A stretch of DNA of 64,000 bases from Dipteris shenzhenensis (lineage: Eukaryota; Polypodiophyta; Polypodiopsida; Gleicheniales): assembly GCA_047967505.1 (NCBI GenBank), contig CM106539.1. One strand, given 5' to 3'. Positions 11,762 to 22,245 of this stretch are shown here, piece by piece. The translations under genes were made by a program, and so were the position numbers. The notes beneath the pieces were generated by a model that was given only the letters and a program-made list of their open reading frames with translations, was not told the DNA's origin and made no database searches. Each line of letters begins with the position of its first letter. Position 1 is the first letter of the stretch.

Positions 11762-12003
11762 CGATTCTCATGTCCGTTCAAACTGCCGCAACCTCTTTTA
11801 TATGAACGTATTCTCATTCTCATTCTCAGTCTAATAAAGCACTTCTCTGTTTTCCCCAAATCTCTTTCCTTCTATCCTCTCAGTCTAATACTGAACTTCT
11901 CTCTTTTCCGCTTAGTCATTTTCTTTTCTTCGTTCCTCTACCTCCCCAATGTGCACCATCTAGGGTGCATGCTGGGCTCCGAAGCGAGCCCACTCGATCT
12001 CAA

Positions 12004-12190
12004 AAATGGATTGCAGAAATCTGAGTCCCGGCTACGCTGCGCCCTTCCATCAAATTAAAAAGCCTTTCGTTGGGACTGCCACTGCTTAAGACGCAGCCAT
12101 CGCTCGGGATGCAGCTATCTCTGCCTCCACACGACTTTCCACACCAACACAACCTGACGACGGAGTTCAGGTCCTACCGGACCGACGATG
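12004..12190 (+). pseudogene. AP2/ERF domain fragment, plus arm (G1)
   Basis: Translation in one frame gives KWIAEIRVPATLRPSIK, then PFVGTATA, a stop, and DAAIARDAA. This aligns with the core of an AP2/ERF DNA-binding domain (WxAEIR, WLGTFxTAEEAA, AxARDxAA). The WLGTF strand is degraded to FVGT and a TAA lies where a Glu is expected. It is a partial domain with no full-length frame, so not a transcription-factor gene. It faces a homologous fragment on the minus strand 250-400 bp away. The source would be an AP2/ERF gene, subfamily undetermined. Confidence 0.7.
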
Positions 12191-12419
12191 GGTGGAATAG
12201 GACCAGTACGTAAGCCTTTCCTACTGGTTCAACCTTGTCGAGCTGCAATGAAGCAGCCTCGCCACTTCTAACTAGAGCTCCAGCCTGCTAATTACTGCTC
12301 TGGCCTCATGTGCAGACAGCCTCGATAGCCACTTTCACCCGATCATTTATTGCTGCTTGGCTACGATTTCTCGACAGCAGGCCAACATCAGGGCTCGGAG
12401 GCGGGATTAACTCGTACAA

Positions 12420-12570
12420 GTCTGTTCCAATGTGAGGGGGAATCAAGATGTGGGTTGTCGAAGCACACATAAGCTGCATCCTGAGCGATGGCAGCTTCTT
12501 GCGGAGTGTCAAACGTGGCTAACCAAAGGCCTTTTTCAATGGAAGGGCGCAGCTTAGCTGGCATTGATGT
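12420..12570 (-). pseudogene. AP2/ERF domain fragment, minus arm (G1)
   Basis: Reads MPAKLRPSIEKGLWLATF, then DTPQEAAIAQDAAYVCFDNP. This is the second half of an AP2/ERF domain, from the WLGTF strand to the amphipathic helix (EAAIAxDAA). The WAAEIR half is absent on this strand. The G2 copy is better preserved (WLGTFDTPQEAAIARDAA). It lies in inverted orientation to the plus-strand fragment and shares KLRPSIK with it. Confidence 0.75.
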
Positions 12571-13138
12571 GCAACAGAGCTGTGTCGAGGAAACAGAGAA
12601 GAAAAGAGACTCCAGAGATGGCGTACTCGTAAAGTAGGGGAAATCGGAGCGGAAACAACGGGAAGGGAGGAAGAAGAAGAAGATCGATCAGAGAAAAGGA
12701 GGAGACTCTGGTTTCTTCAATCCAGTTTTGAGATGGAGACGGCTTGCTTGTTAGGCCTGCTTATTGATGGTTCATTCGGAGGTTTATGAAATCAAGGGAA
12801 TTCTTCAAATTGCTCATGCTTCTATTTTATGTTTGATTTGCATGCCATTATGGAAGGGAAACACGTGCTCACTCGGAAAAGAAAATAGTGGATGTATATG
12901 TCCGAACCTTGTGAAGAATTAATTAAAGTCATCATAGCCAAATATTTATGAGTTTTCTCACCAATTCTAATTTTTGTACGTCACTCTTCATTGCTTTAAG
13001 AGAAGTAACAATTGCCCCATGTATATATATGAGCGTTTTTTTAAAATGACATACTTGCACCAAATACTCTTCACCAATTCTAGTTTATGTATGTTGACTC
13101 TTTCTTGCTTTAAAAGACATAGGACCATTTTTTAAAAA

Positions 13139-13175
13139 TCAACACACACACACACACACACACACACATGCACAT

Positions 13176-13210
<35 letters not shown>

Positions 13211-13282
13211 CATGCATGCGGATGCATTTAAGCGCATGCATACACACATGCATGCAAATGCACACACACACACACACACAAG
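13139..13282. repeat. (CA)n microsatellite
   Basis: Nearly pure CA dinucleotide tracts interrupted by ATGCATGC stretches. Long Cys-Val rich frames on the opposite strand are artefacts of the repeat. Similar tracts occur at the matching place in G2 (63.47-63.58 kb). Confidence 0.95.
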
Positions 13283-13446
13283 CACAAAGTAACCTTTTAT
13301 CAAAATTATGCATCGGGATGCATCTATAAAATTTGTGTCTCTCTTGGGTATGCTACTTTGAATTAATATTAATTTCACCTAATTCAAGGCTATGCAGAGT
13401 ATATTATCCATTGGGTATCATTAGCATTGTTGGGCATGCACATTTC

Positions 13447-13600
13447 CTCACACACACACACACACACATCATATATGCATGCACACAAGTGCACGTGCAC
13501 ACAAACATGCACATATACACACACACACACACACGCACACATGCAAATGCATTCAAGCGCATGCATACACATGCGTGCAAATGCATGCACTTTTTTTATA
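13447..13600. repeat. (CA)n microsatellite with ATGCAAATGCA interruptions
   Basis: CA tracts alternate with ATGCAAATGCATTC-type segments that also occur at 13.22-13.26 kb, suggesting local duplication of the whole repeat block. No coding content. Confidence 0.9.
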
Positions 13601-15245
13601 TATAGTGGAACCATATATTTCTATGTGGGAAACCCCAAAAGAGGTGAGAACCCACCATGAAGTACAAAAGTAGGCCCCAGGCTAACCGAAAACTAGAAAA
13701 GTGAAAATAATCACAAATCACTAGGGGAGGCATCGAGTAGGATATCCACCACTGTGAGATTATTTGCTTGTAAAAACTATTGTAAATGAACTTCATCTCC
13801 ATCAATAAAATGAAGGTGTTTTCTACCCTTGTGATTCTTCTTGAGATAAGAAGGCACTCAAAATTTTTGAATCATAGGGTCAAAAACCTACCTTAACCAG
13901 AGCTGGAAAGAGTCCAAAGAAAAAGTAGAGGCAAGCACTAGAGCCGACATGGATGAGGCAGTAGTATCCAGTCCAAGAGAAGTATCCATATTAACAACCA
14001 TAGTCTGAGTAGCTTGCTCTTGCAAATCCACAGTTGGTTCAAATCCACAGTTGGTTCAATCATGAGCTCAATCTGAAGAAGGAAAATCCACCTATTTATC
14101 TTGCTCTGGCAAATTTGCATTCTCATTACCTGCATTACGTACATCTGAAGGAGATGTATCCACATGTAACTCAAAAGGTTGTAATTCAGAGACCGGAGAA
14201 GGTGAGTGAGATTCCACTCCTTCAAAATGAGACTGCTGAATTGAAACTAGCTCTGGAGGGTGAGCAACATAAAAGGGAGGAGATACTGAGAGAGAAGCTT
14301 TCCCTTGAGGATGGACCCATCGCCATTCCTTTTTGTGTTTATGTTGGTCTAACTTAAGTGAATGGAGAGGAGGAGAAACTTGAGGGAAAGCCAAACTGCT
14401 ATGAGCAAGGGGAAGCACCGAGTAAAGTGATCGAGATGCCTACATTTATAACACGCATTCGGCAAAGAAGCAAACTGCAAAGGTAAGAGCAAGGGGAAGC
14501 ACCGCGCAAAGTAACCGAGATGCCTATATTTATAACACGCATTCGGGAAAGAAGCAAACTGCGCTAAAGGAATGCGGAAAGGATGCACCATACCAAAGTC
14601 AATATCCAAGTAGGAAGGTATAGGTTTCTCCATATCCCAAAGTATGCAAACACGGATATCTCTCCTCAAAACCAGGAAATCTTGCTTTGGGACATGCAAA
14701 ACCTTCCCGAAGAAGGCTACGATAGAGGAAATATGTGGGAGAAGAGATACCGGCAATGCTTTTAGAGTAACCCAGACTGGGCAGTAATGCATAAGGTCCT
14801 TTGCTAGGTCGAAAAGAGGGTCCCATAGCATAACATATGCAAAAAAGCCTACACCATGGACCCCTACCTGATTTACCAAACTATACACTGTCTCCACATC
14901 AACACAGTGAGCAAAGTAGAAACCTTTGCCCAAAAAAACAAATGAAATAATTCGATCTGGACCAACTACTGTAGAGGACCACGTGCTCAATTGAGAAGGA
15001 GAGAGGATACGTCCCATGAAGTAGATCCAAATTCCGAATTGTTGCACTTCAGAGAACTCTCAAAACGCAAATCTGGAGATAGAGCCCGATTGAGTAACAT
15101 ACTTGAATAGACCGTCTCCAAAACTGATTCTTCACATAGCCGTCGAAGCACGTCCCATTGCAAAGAAGTAAAAAACTGTCATTATGAAGCTTAGGAGCTT
15201 TATCAAGCTGAGAAGATACAAAGAAGGAAACATGTTTCTTTCTTA
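13600..15245 (-). mobile_element. Retroelement fragment inserted in G1 repeat block
   Basis: The G1/G2-shared sequence at 13.30-13.45 kb (TTATGCATCGGGATGCATCT) is repeated at 15.28-15.44 kb. DNA between the two copies has no counterpart in G2 and contains a minus-strand DUF4283/zinc-knuckle-type frame. This is most simply an inserted retroelement fragment flanked by duplicated host repeat. No LTRs or poly-A tail were identified. Confidence 0.6.
14349..15047 (-). CDS. DUF4283-like retroelement ORF1/gag-type protein fragment
   Basis: A 232-codon open frame. The middle reads VWVTLKALPVSLLPHISSI, FGKVLHVPKQD, RICILWDMEKPIPSYLDI and then a Cys-rich end, CYKCRHLDHFTRC. That order (a VWV-leading fold, a P-R-ICI strand, then a zinc knuckle) resembles the DUF4283 plus CCHC segment found in plant LINE ORF1 and related retroelement proteins. 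The knuckle is short by one residue (C-X2-C-X4-H-X3-C) and is preceded by a degenerate duplicate (CYKYRHLGYFARC), produced by an 84-bp tandem duplication (units near 14405 and 14489). The start at 15047 is only the first ATG. No reverse transcriptase is present. It is likely a non-functional fragment. Confidence 0.5.
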   Translation of the reverse strand: MQQFGIWIYFMGRILSPSQLSTWSSTVVGPDRIISFVFLGKGFYFAHCVDVETVYSLVNQVGVHGVGFFAYVMLWDPLFDLAKDLMHYCPVWVTLKALPVSLLPHISSIVAFFGKVLHVPKQDFLVLRRDIRVCILWDMEKPIPSYLDIDFGMVHPFRIPLAQFASFPNACYKYRHLGYFARCFPLLLPLQFASLPNACYKCRHLDHFTRCFPLLIAVWLSLKFLLLSIHLS

Positions 15246-15619
15246 TGATGGAAGTTGCAAATGCACACACACATGCATAAAGCAACCTTTTATCAAAATT
15301 ATGCATTGGGATGCATCTACCAAATTTGTGTGTCTCTGTTGGGTATGTTACTTTGAATTAATATTAATTTCACTTAATTCAAGGCCGTGCAAAGTATAAT
15401 ATCCATTGGATATCACTAGCATTGTTGGACATGCACATTTCCTCATTTCTCTCAATGAAAATTTTGTTGGAGGAAAAATTTTATTCCCTCCAAAAAGACC
15501 CTCCTTACTGGGTCTTTCATCCACATCATTTGAGATCCAAGATGATAGTATGTTGTACATGTTTCTCTCTAAAGTAAATTGACTTTTGAAAATAGGGATA
15601 TGGATACAGAAGTGCCACC

Positions 15620-15915
15620 AATGGATCAATTGAGTATGACATAAATAGGTAAGAAGATGAAGATCACGATATGGGTCGAGCAGAAAGTGGAGATAATTAC
15701 ATCATAATAGACAAAGGTGGAGATCATGAAATAAAAGAAGAACATGGGGATGGTGTATCACATGATAACATTGAAGAGGGAAAATTAGAGGATTAATCTT
15801 AGGTAGACATATAACAGACCCTGATGATATAGGTGATCAGTTCGACACAAAGCTACAGATAGACTTATTTGGTGTGATGAACTTGGCTCAAGATGAAGCC
15901 CTTGATTTAAACTAG
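15620..15915 (+). pseudogene. Decayed family-1 TnpD acidic-tail remnant
   Basis: Matches the C-terminal acidic tail of family-1 TnpD in outline: GATGATATAGGTGATCAGTT, then a LQIDLFGVMNLAQDEA-like reading ending LDLN-stop. This parallels DDIGDQLGIELEIDL and DLAQDETVDVN in copy A1. Several stops and indels are present. It is an old fragment without termini. Confidence 0.7.
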
Positions 15916-16064
15916 CGGGAAGCCCGTGGCAAGCTATGCCAATGGAAGGATAGAAAGCTCACAACTTATACCATGATAGCACAGATCTCTCTCTCTCACA
16001 CAGATATCCCACGATCCTATACAGCTAAGATAGCAAACCTACTCAAGCACATGATAATATTCAC

Positions 16065-17085
16065 CTTGTGATCCTTGGAGAGGGGGATGGTGGTATTCCC
16101 ACGTCATGATAGAATGGCTCTAGAATCTCCACAATTTGCAATGATGATCTAACAGGAGCTTACCACTGCCACTGTAGCAGTTTTTCCAACATTCTCTTGG
16201 GCAATGGCATTCCCACAGTAAGTAGAGGTGCTATCTATGTCGTTGCACTCGCCATTTGGACATACCCCACCTTCTTCTTTTTCTATACTGTAGAAGCATT
16301 CTGTCAACACCTTCTCCCAATTGAAGCCAACATTCTCTCCTAAAATTCTAATCTCATCGGCAAGGGCCTTGTGAAGCCTCTAACCATAGTATTTCGATGC
16401 CTGCATTTTTTGTAAAACCGTAAGATGTAGGCATACAGGAACTTTTGAAAGGACTTTGAACAAATTCTCACCTGAGAACTGCCATGGCCATCGCACAAAG
16501 CAAAAAAGTGCAAGTTAGAAGATGTTCAAGTCTCTAGCTCCTTGTCACACGGAGAGCCTTCCATCCAAGAGCCAGAGAGAACTGCAAAAGATGGGATGAT
16601 AGCAGCTATATCTTCCATTTCTCTGCACCTCGGACCAAGAAAAAAGTGACCCAATAGTCGAGTATCATGGAGAAAAGATCAATCAGCGCTTGTGCTAGTG
16701 ATATCCTCTATACTTCTTTGATGGCACTCATCCTTGGAGTCGCTCACAACCATTTGACAACAGAAAGTGTGTCTTTCTCGAAGAGATTGACGGTACGGCA
16801 TGGAAGGCCTTCCAAAAACCATATCGTGGAAGTCCCTTGCAAGGCACTGTATCCACTATCTTTGATCTCGTCATAGCCTCAATGTGGCATCGAACAGAAC
16901 TCGTTCCATATCCTAGACTGTTTCCTTAATATTTCCCGCCACGACCAAGGTGCCATAGTCTTGGGCATCCTCATGCCCAAGTAGAATGTGGACGCCGCAA
17001 GGAGGCATCTCAAAAGAAGATAATTCTCTAAATGTAGAATGTTAATGGAAGTAATAGGGTTGATGGCAAAGGGAGGGCGAGCATA
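16065..17085 (-). pseudogene. Clade-A type protein phosphatase 2C pseudogene
   Basis: Host-gene relic on the minus strand. The first exon reads CREMEDIAAIIPSF (the R-x-EMED metal-binding motif region) and HFFALCDGHGSSQ (FFxVYDGHGG), ending at a donor (CAG/gtgag) at 16472. The second exon, 16400 down to 16065, follows an acceptor ttttttgcag. It contains NVGKTATVAVV, IIIANCGDSRAILS and TTIPLSKDHK, then a donor. The introns fall after DGHGxSQ and after DHK, positions I associate with plant clade-A PP2Cs (ABI1/HAB1 group), so this is not a processed copy. In-frame stops sit after KYYG, before IIIANC and after RAILS; the upstream part (16.7-17.08 kb) has more. The C-terminal third is missing. Such enzymes dephosphorylate SnRK2 kinases in ABA signalling; this copy cannot. 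Confidence 0.85.
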
Positions 17086-17089
17086 CTAG

Positions 17090-19000
17090 CTCTTCAACCG
17101 AGAGGCAGTGAGGAAGCCCCTTGATTTGCTTCTCAAGAGGGGTGAGGAAGGCTCAAGAAGCCTGTTCATTTACATGTCAAGAGGCCTGAGAAGACATTAA
17201 CAGTTGGAACGCGCACATAAAATCATCCATGATCCAACGGTTCACTCATACAAATCATCCAGATTGAAAATGCTCCAATCATCCTCCCCCAAACCTCTCC
17301 TTAAGAGAGAAAGAGATGCTAGTAATTCATTATTTTTCCATAAAGAAGGATTTCTATCATTAGTACTTTCACTTTTATACTGGAATTATGTGGATTTGAT
17401 TGAGTTCATCATGAATATATAAGTATTTTAATCTCAAACTTGGTATACATAGTCTTAGATTTTATCTTTACAATGATATAAATTATTGTCAACTAAACAT
17501 GCCAAGCATCATTCGGTATACATCATGTGAAAGCTCATTTTTAACTTGAGAGAAGTGTTGAAATGGCACCCTACATGTCGTACATTTGGTGCGGGGGGGT
17601 TTTGTTGGGTGAACACAACCTAAAGGAAAAAAAGAGTATAAGTTTAAGTAGTGTATACAACGTATTGTACATTGTGTTGAAAATAATGGAAGGAGGAGAA
17701 GGATGAAGTTATTTAGATGAGGATTCTTGTCTAGGACACATGTACTCTCTCGGTAAGGGAAATCATGCGTATACCTTCTTCATTTTATGTCAAGGGCAAA
17801 TGCTTTTGACATCATGTGCAAATTTATTGCATGGTTGAGACTTGAGCACATAGGATTGGTAGCAAGTGCTTTGTTGAGCCATCTAGTCTCTTTAAAAATA
17901 AGCAGTATTCTTTTAATTCTCTATGGCCATCCATATTGACATGTGTTGGTGGCTAGGATATGAGTTGTGCATAATGGTTTGAGGGAGTCTAATTTTGATG
18001 AATGACTCTAGGTTTTGGGTGTTTATTTCTTTCATATTATAGTAAGAATTGATTGTACTAGCTAGTTTCTTGTTCCTAAGAAAATAATGAATTTTATAAA
18101 AGATTTCTTCATATGAGTGCATGTGCACATCTTGGGAATGATCTAGAATTCTAGCCAAGTTATTGCTCATTAGGGAATTCCTATGCTTTTTCATTTTTAT
18201 CTAGTTGTTCGGTGCTCGAGGGAGGTGAATTCATCTACGTTGGTTTAGCTGGGCCATGGCTTGGTCTATGTGCAAGGTGACATTTTGATGACAAATCCGC
18301 ATCACATCGATGCATGACATAACCCTATGATAGAGACACATGGTATCATCACCCACCAGGCATGGATAGGCCACATGTTAGACCATACCACATTGCTTTT
18401 TGGTGGTTTGTTCAAGCTTTGTATATTGTCTGCCATTAGTAGTGCTAGGTCACTAGCTAGTGGTAGGGTTAGCCTACATAAGACTTGACTATCATGTTAT
18501 TAAAAGGGAATCTTGCCTTTTTTTAAGGGTTTCCTACTTTTACAATAGAGAGCTTCTTCTTCCTCCATCAATATTTTGGAAATGGAAGTCCCCTCCTCCT
18601 TTACATAGACATAATCACAACACACACACACATAGATGGCATGATTCAAGCCTTGGAAATCATTATTGAATATTTTGCAATGCAACTCTCTTTGTCCCCA
18701 TAGATGAATTGATCCTTTTCTTTCTCTTTGTTGTGTTTTAGACATTTGTAGTTTAGGTCCAACCTTGCCACTTTCCCCTTCTTCTTTGAGCTCAAAACCC
18801 TCCTCCCCCTCTTAATGGGACCTTGGCACTCTCTCAAGCATGGTCCTTGAGTAATGCAAAAGTATGGTCTAGGAGTCTATGGTTCTAGGTGCTTGCTCAT
18901 GCCATAGTAGACTCACATGGCATGTTTTTGCTTTTTGATTCACATGAATTCAAGGGGGGGACTTCATTAGATATTTGGATTGTTAGGTCAGCGTGGACAT
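17090..19000. other. Unassigned interval
   Basis: No gene recognised. 17.63-17.73 kb (GTATTGTACATTGTGTTGA, then ATAATGGAAG) matches 63.94-63.98 kb, the far end of the duplicated G unit. A short CACACACACACA tract lies near 18620. The stretch 18.2-19.0 kb is featureless apart from a pyrimidine-rich run near 18780. Confidence 0.4.
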
Positions 19001-19490
19001 TGTTAGAGCTATACATAGCTTGCCCTAACTGAGCCTAGTCCTCAACTATATATATGCCTATGATCTATGAATAAAATCACTTCATTGGGAGCAACTCTTG
19101 TGTCCATCTCTCTCCTCTTTCTCTTCCTCTCAACATGGTATCCGAGCTTGGCTAGGCCATCGCATGACTACGAGAAGAAAGAAACATGATTTTCGTCAAT
19201 ATGACAAGCTGCATGATCTTGTTAGAGCTATATATAGCTTGCCCTAACTTGAACTAGGTCTCACCTATATATGTGTAACTAGTGATCAATATGAATCATC
19301 CTTTGGGAGTCTATTTGGTGTGTCTATCATCTCTTCTTATTCTCTCCCAACATGGTGTTGAGAGGAAGAGAAAGAAGAGAGAGACGGACAGAAGAGTTCC
19401 TCCCAAGGAAGTGATTCTATCCATAGATCATACGCATATATATAGTTGAGGACTAGGCTGAGCTAGGGCAAAATATAGATAGCTCTAACA
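19001..19490. mobile_element. Cluster of three 133-135 bp copia-type LTRs, one inverted
   Basis: LTR1 is 19001-19135 (+), beginning TGTTAGAGCT and ending CTCTCAACA. It is followed directly by a primer-binding site, TGGTATCCGAGCTTGG. LTR2 is 19220-19352 (+), starting after 84 bp of internal sequence. LTR3 is 19356-19490 (-), followed by CCCCCACTCAAAC, the reverse complement of a polypurine tract. The LTRs are very short for copia and nearer to TRIM-like elements. LTR2 resembles the LTR at 27352-27475; LTR3 resembles the one at 9047-9216. Confidence 0.85.
19136..19151 (+). promoter_or_regulatory. Primer-binding site (tRNA-Met type) of LTR1
   Basis: TGGTATCCGAGCTTGG follows the LTR end without gap. 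It differs at one base from the usual plant initiator tRNA-Met PBS core TGGTATCAGAGC. Confidence 0.85.
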
Positions 19491-20482
19491 CCCCCACTCA
19501 AACTAGGCCCTCTAGCTATGGATGAAAAAACCCTTGGGGAGTACGAAGGAAAAACCTGAGCCACTATATATATATCTATGTGAAAATATCTCGAGGGGTT
19601 CACTATGTTTAAACCCTCTATATCATGTGCGTTCAAGGCCTATTTCTAAAATCCCTTATCTGTAAATTTTCCATTAATAAAATGTACCCCTTTTCTATAC
19701 AAATCTATAAATTTTTTCCAAAACTATTTTAAATAGTCCCTTATGTATATTTATTTCTGTAAATTTTAGAAATAAAAAATATCCTTCTATTGAACTCACG
19801 TGATAGGGTTACATATGATGAGTGACCCCCCCGAGGAAAATATATATACAAAGGATGGCCATAGGCAGTTTGAATGATATAGTGTAATGCTGGATGATAT
19901 AGTGCAAATAGCATGTGGACAGTACAAAGACATAAGACAAGTACTTGTCCATAGTATAAAGGAAAGTATAGGTGCTATGTTTGGTGCATGATAGAGTGCA
20001 AAGTATGTGTGGAAATGGGAAAAATATGCCTGGATATGTCAACTTGTTTGACATAGTGATGATGCATAATTAGGGATTGAGATCTTCAAGTTCAATCTTT
20101 AAGCTCTTCATACAGTGCAAAGTATGATAGAGTGCAAAGTATGTGTGGAAAATAGAAAACTATGTGTGGAAACATCAACTTTCAAGTTCAATGTGTTTAA
20201 GCTCTTCATCTAAATAGGAGATCTTGTCATCTCTAAGTTCAATCTTGTCAAACCTCCTCAAACCTTTAATATCATACCTTCATGTTTTGTGCAATTCATC
20301 CACCTAAAATGACCAGTTTTATGCAGTGTATACAAACACAACAAATATTCAAGTATCCTTTTTTATTGTACCAAGGATGAATGTATGAGAAAATTTCTTC
20401 GGTCACTTCAAAGATGAGTATGCAGGGGCGATTTAAGATGTCCACAAAGTCAGGGTGAGCAACTGGGTAGCCGGAAGTACCG
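19491..20482 (-). mobile_element. Copia 3' internal region, broken by a MITE and ending at TnpA
   Basis: Continues inward from LTR3. GGATGAAAAAACCCTTGGGG and later segments parallel 9217-9900 closely, with no recognisable pol domain. Near 20482 it stops abruptly in GTAGCCGGAAGTACCGAAC and continues as a family-1 TnpA gene (CAGAGGACTTTGATTCC), so one element truncates the other here. Confidence 0.7.
19590..19834 (-). mobile_element. hAT-like MITE, copy 2 (8-bp TSD, empty site known)
   Basis: Bounded by CTCGAGGGGTTCAC on the left and AGTGACCCCCCCGAG on the right. Both sides carry the perfect 8-bp duplication GAAAATAT. The paralogous copia sequence near 9300-9325 reads TATGTGAAAATATGTATACA with no insertion and a single GAAAATAT. 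That is a natural empty site. The orientation is opposite to copies 1 and 3. Coordinates are accurate to a few bases. Confidence 0.93.
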
Positions 20483-21942
20483 AACCAGAGGACTTTGATT
20501 CCTCTCAGGTGACTACTGACTCCTCTCAGACCTAGCACTATGACTACCCCTGGTCCGACTCCTCTTCCATGTAGCAATGCAACTACCCCTCAAGGAACTC
20601 CTTTGCTAGCCGTGCATGGCTTTGTCGGGAGTCTCGACGAGTTTGTAGCACAGATGAGCGATGAGGAGGCAGCGAGATTCTTCTCTCTTCTATCTCAGAG
20701 GACCTCAGCAATTCCCTCCCCTACACCGATGGGTGGACGTACTGCCCAGCCATCCCCTCGTGCCTCTTCGACCGAGGGATCATCACCTGCGCATGCCTCT
20801 CATAAGGGAAGGAAGAGTAGGAAGGGCGGCTCATGTTGTGCTGACTCGAGAGATGTAGATGAGTCAGCACACTCATGTTCCTATAGGTCTCCACTTGGTC
20901 CGGAGACACAGTATCAGTCAGGTCTCTTTCCCTCTCCTACTCCCACTGCTACTCCTCGCTCCGAAAGCGCTTGCGCAGCTTCCACTCCTTCTGACTCTGC
21001 TACCGTCAGTCCTCCTTACTCATCAGGGGATCTCTCCTATCAAATCACAGCTGCCGGAGAGATAATAGAAGGTAGAAAGGGCAAAGCAGTGATGGCCACC
21101 ATAAGGAGGTTGATGAGTCATCACTTCAAGAGTGGCATTGCTACCGATTGGTGGTATCAAGGTGGCCAAAAGAAGTAGGCGGTCATCGATGAGTTAAAAC
21201 AAAGATACCCTAACCCGCCAAATTGGGAGTTTAATGAGGATTATATGTGAGAGCACATGGCTTTGGTCTTGAAGCATCATAGATCAACCTTGCGTACTTC
21301 CATCACAAAGGGGTTGGCTAAACCCAGCTGGGCAGACAAATCTGATTGGAAGTTCTTCAAGAAGCAAAATAGGGACCATCCCGAATTGTTCGAGGGTTAG
21401 AGGAGGGCTGCAAAGAGACGGCTGGACGTCGTAGGTACTTCGCACTTTGGTGCAGGCAGACGGTTGTCATTCGAGGCAACCGTGGTAAGTCTATTTCTTC
21501 TCATTTAATGTATTGTTCTATTTGTTTTGCTACATATTACATGCACTTTAGCTGACTCTAACTCTCTAAATTGGATCCATAGCAAACTGCGATGGGTCGT
21601 CTTCCTACAGATGCAGAGATGCGACACACAAGGCTGTGGTTTATTGAGCAAGAGGCAATGGGAGCGACAGTCGATTGGGTTGAGGTGGCTGCTCGCATGG
21701 TATAAGTTTACTCCTACTTGTAATCTCACTTTTTAAATTGCTTTATTCTTTAAGTTCCAATCTAATTTTCGATTTATATGGTTCACTCTTAGGGTCAAAG
21801 CTCAAGCGTCCCATCATCGGAGACAAGCGATCAACAGGGCCAAGGATTAGATGCACGTGACGAGGATGAGGGAGAAGACGCAGCTGACGAGGACCAAGGA
21901 ACAGGCCAACAAGACAAGGACGATTCAGATTTGAATGAGTAG
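20483..21942 (+). pseudogene. CACTA TnpA-like protein (Transposase_24 type), copy E2
   Basis: Family-1 TnpA-like gene, probably the DNA-binding partner of TnpD. The N-terminal start is missing. A Ser/Pro/Thr-rich region (FSLLSQRTSAIPSP, YQSGLFPSPTPTATP) leads into the conserved part: GEIIEGRKGKAVMATIRR, IATDWWYQ, DELKQRYPNPPNWEF, LKHHRSTLRTSITKGLAKP, SDWKFFKKQNRDHPELFEG and GTSHFGAGRRLSFEAT. After an intron a short exon follows, then an acidic tail ending at 21942. Stops lie at 21176-21178 (TAG for CAG), 21248-21250 (TGA for CGA) and 21398-21400 (TAG for CAG). All are C-to-T type changes, as expected for a methylated transposon. Assignment to plant Ptta/En/Spm Transposase_24 is from motif recall. 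Confidence 0.88.
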
Positions 21943-22170
21943 TAGTGGTAGTAGCATTTTCTTTGCCCTATATGTAATTAAGTATACCCGCTCGTTTGAG
22001 CAATCTTGTATCGCCCTTTCGAAAGGGTAATTTTGTTACAAACAATGTTGTATATATCCGACATGTATATGCTTTTGTTGCTCATCATTTCACAAGAGCG
22101 ATTTTGTATCACCCTTTTCGCAAGGGAAATTTTGTTATAAAAAAACTTTGTTTTGTAATTACAAAATAAA

Positions 22171-22230
22171 AAAGGATTAGTGGGGCTAAACAGGGCCATA
22201 GTAAGCCCTGTTTAGCCCCACTAACCCTTT
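22171..22230. terminator. Conserved hairpin downstream of TnpA (E2)
   Basis: TTAGTGGGGCTAAACAGGGC (22177-22196) pairs perfectly with GCCCTGTTTAGCCCCACTAA (22205-22224) across an 8-nt loop, and the stem extends outward with one mismatch. It lies about 230 bp after the TnpA stop and just before the subterminal repeats. The same structure is at 26115-26166 and 36229-36282. A role in transcript 3' end formation or as a terminus signal is inference; terminator is the nearest available class. Confidence 0.75.
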
Positions 22231-22245
22231 TTTTTAAGTTCTGTT

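Larger units (their letters stand above)
11216..13110 (+). repeat. Duplicated unit G1 carrying inverted AP2/ERF fragments
   Basis: This interval is repeated, with local differences, at 61706-63470. Both copies begin with AAGCAAGYCACAG and TATATCGACTG. They continue through a run of ATAACGTGATACCATGAGTCG repeats, a CT-rich leader (CTCTCAGTCTAATA), the plus-strand AP2 piece, the minus-strand AP2 piece and GACGGCTTGCTTGTTAGGCC. The homology resumes after insertions at 13.3-13.45, 15.25-15.56 and about 17.63-17.73 kb. I could not find clear terminal repeats, so whether it is a transposon that captured AP2 sequence or a segmental duplication is open. Confidence 0.8.

Noticed and set aside
13110-13614. 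Cys/Val- and His/Thr-rich frames
   Set aside because: Products of (CA)n microsatellites read in various frames.
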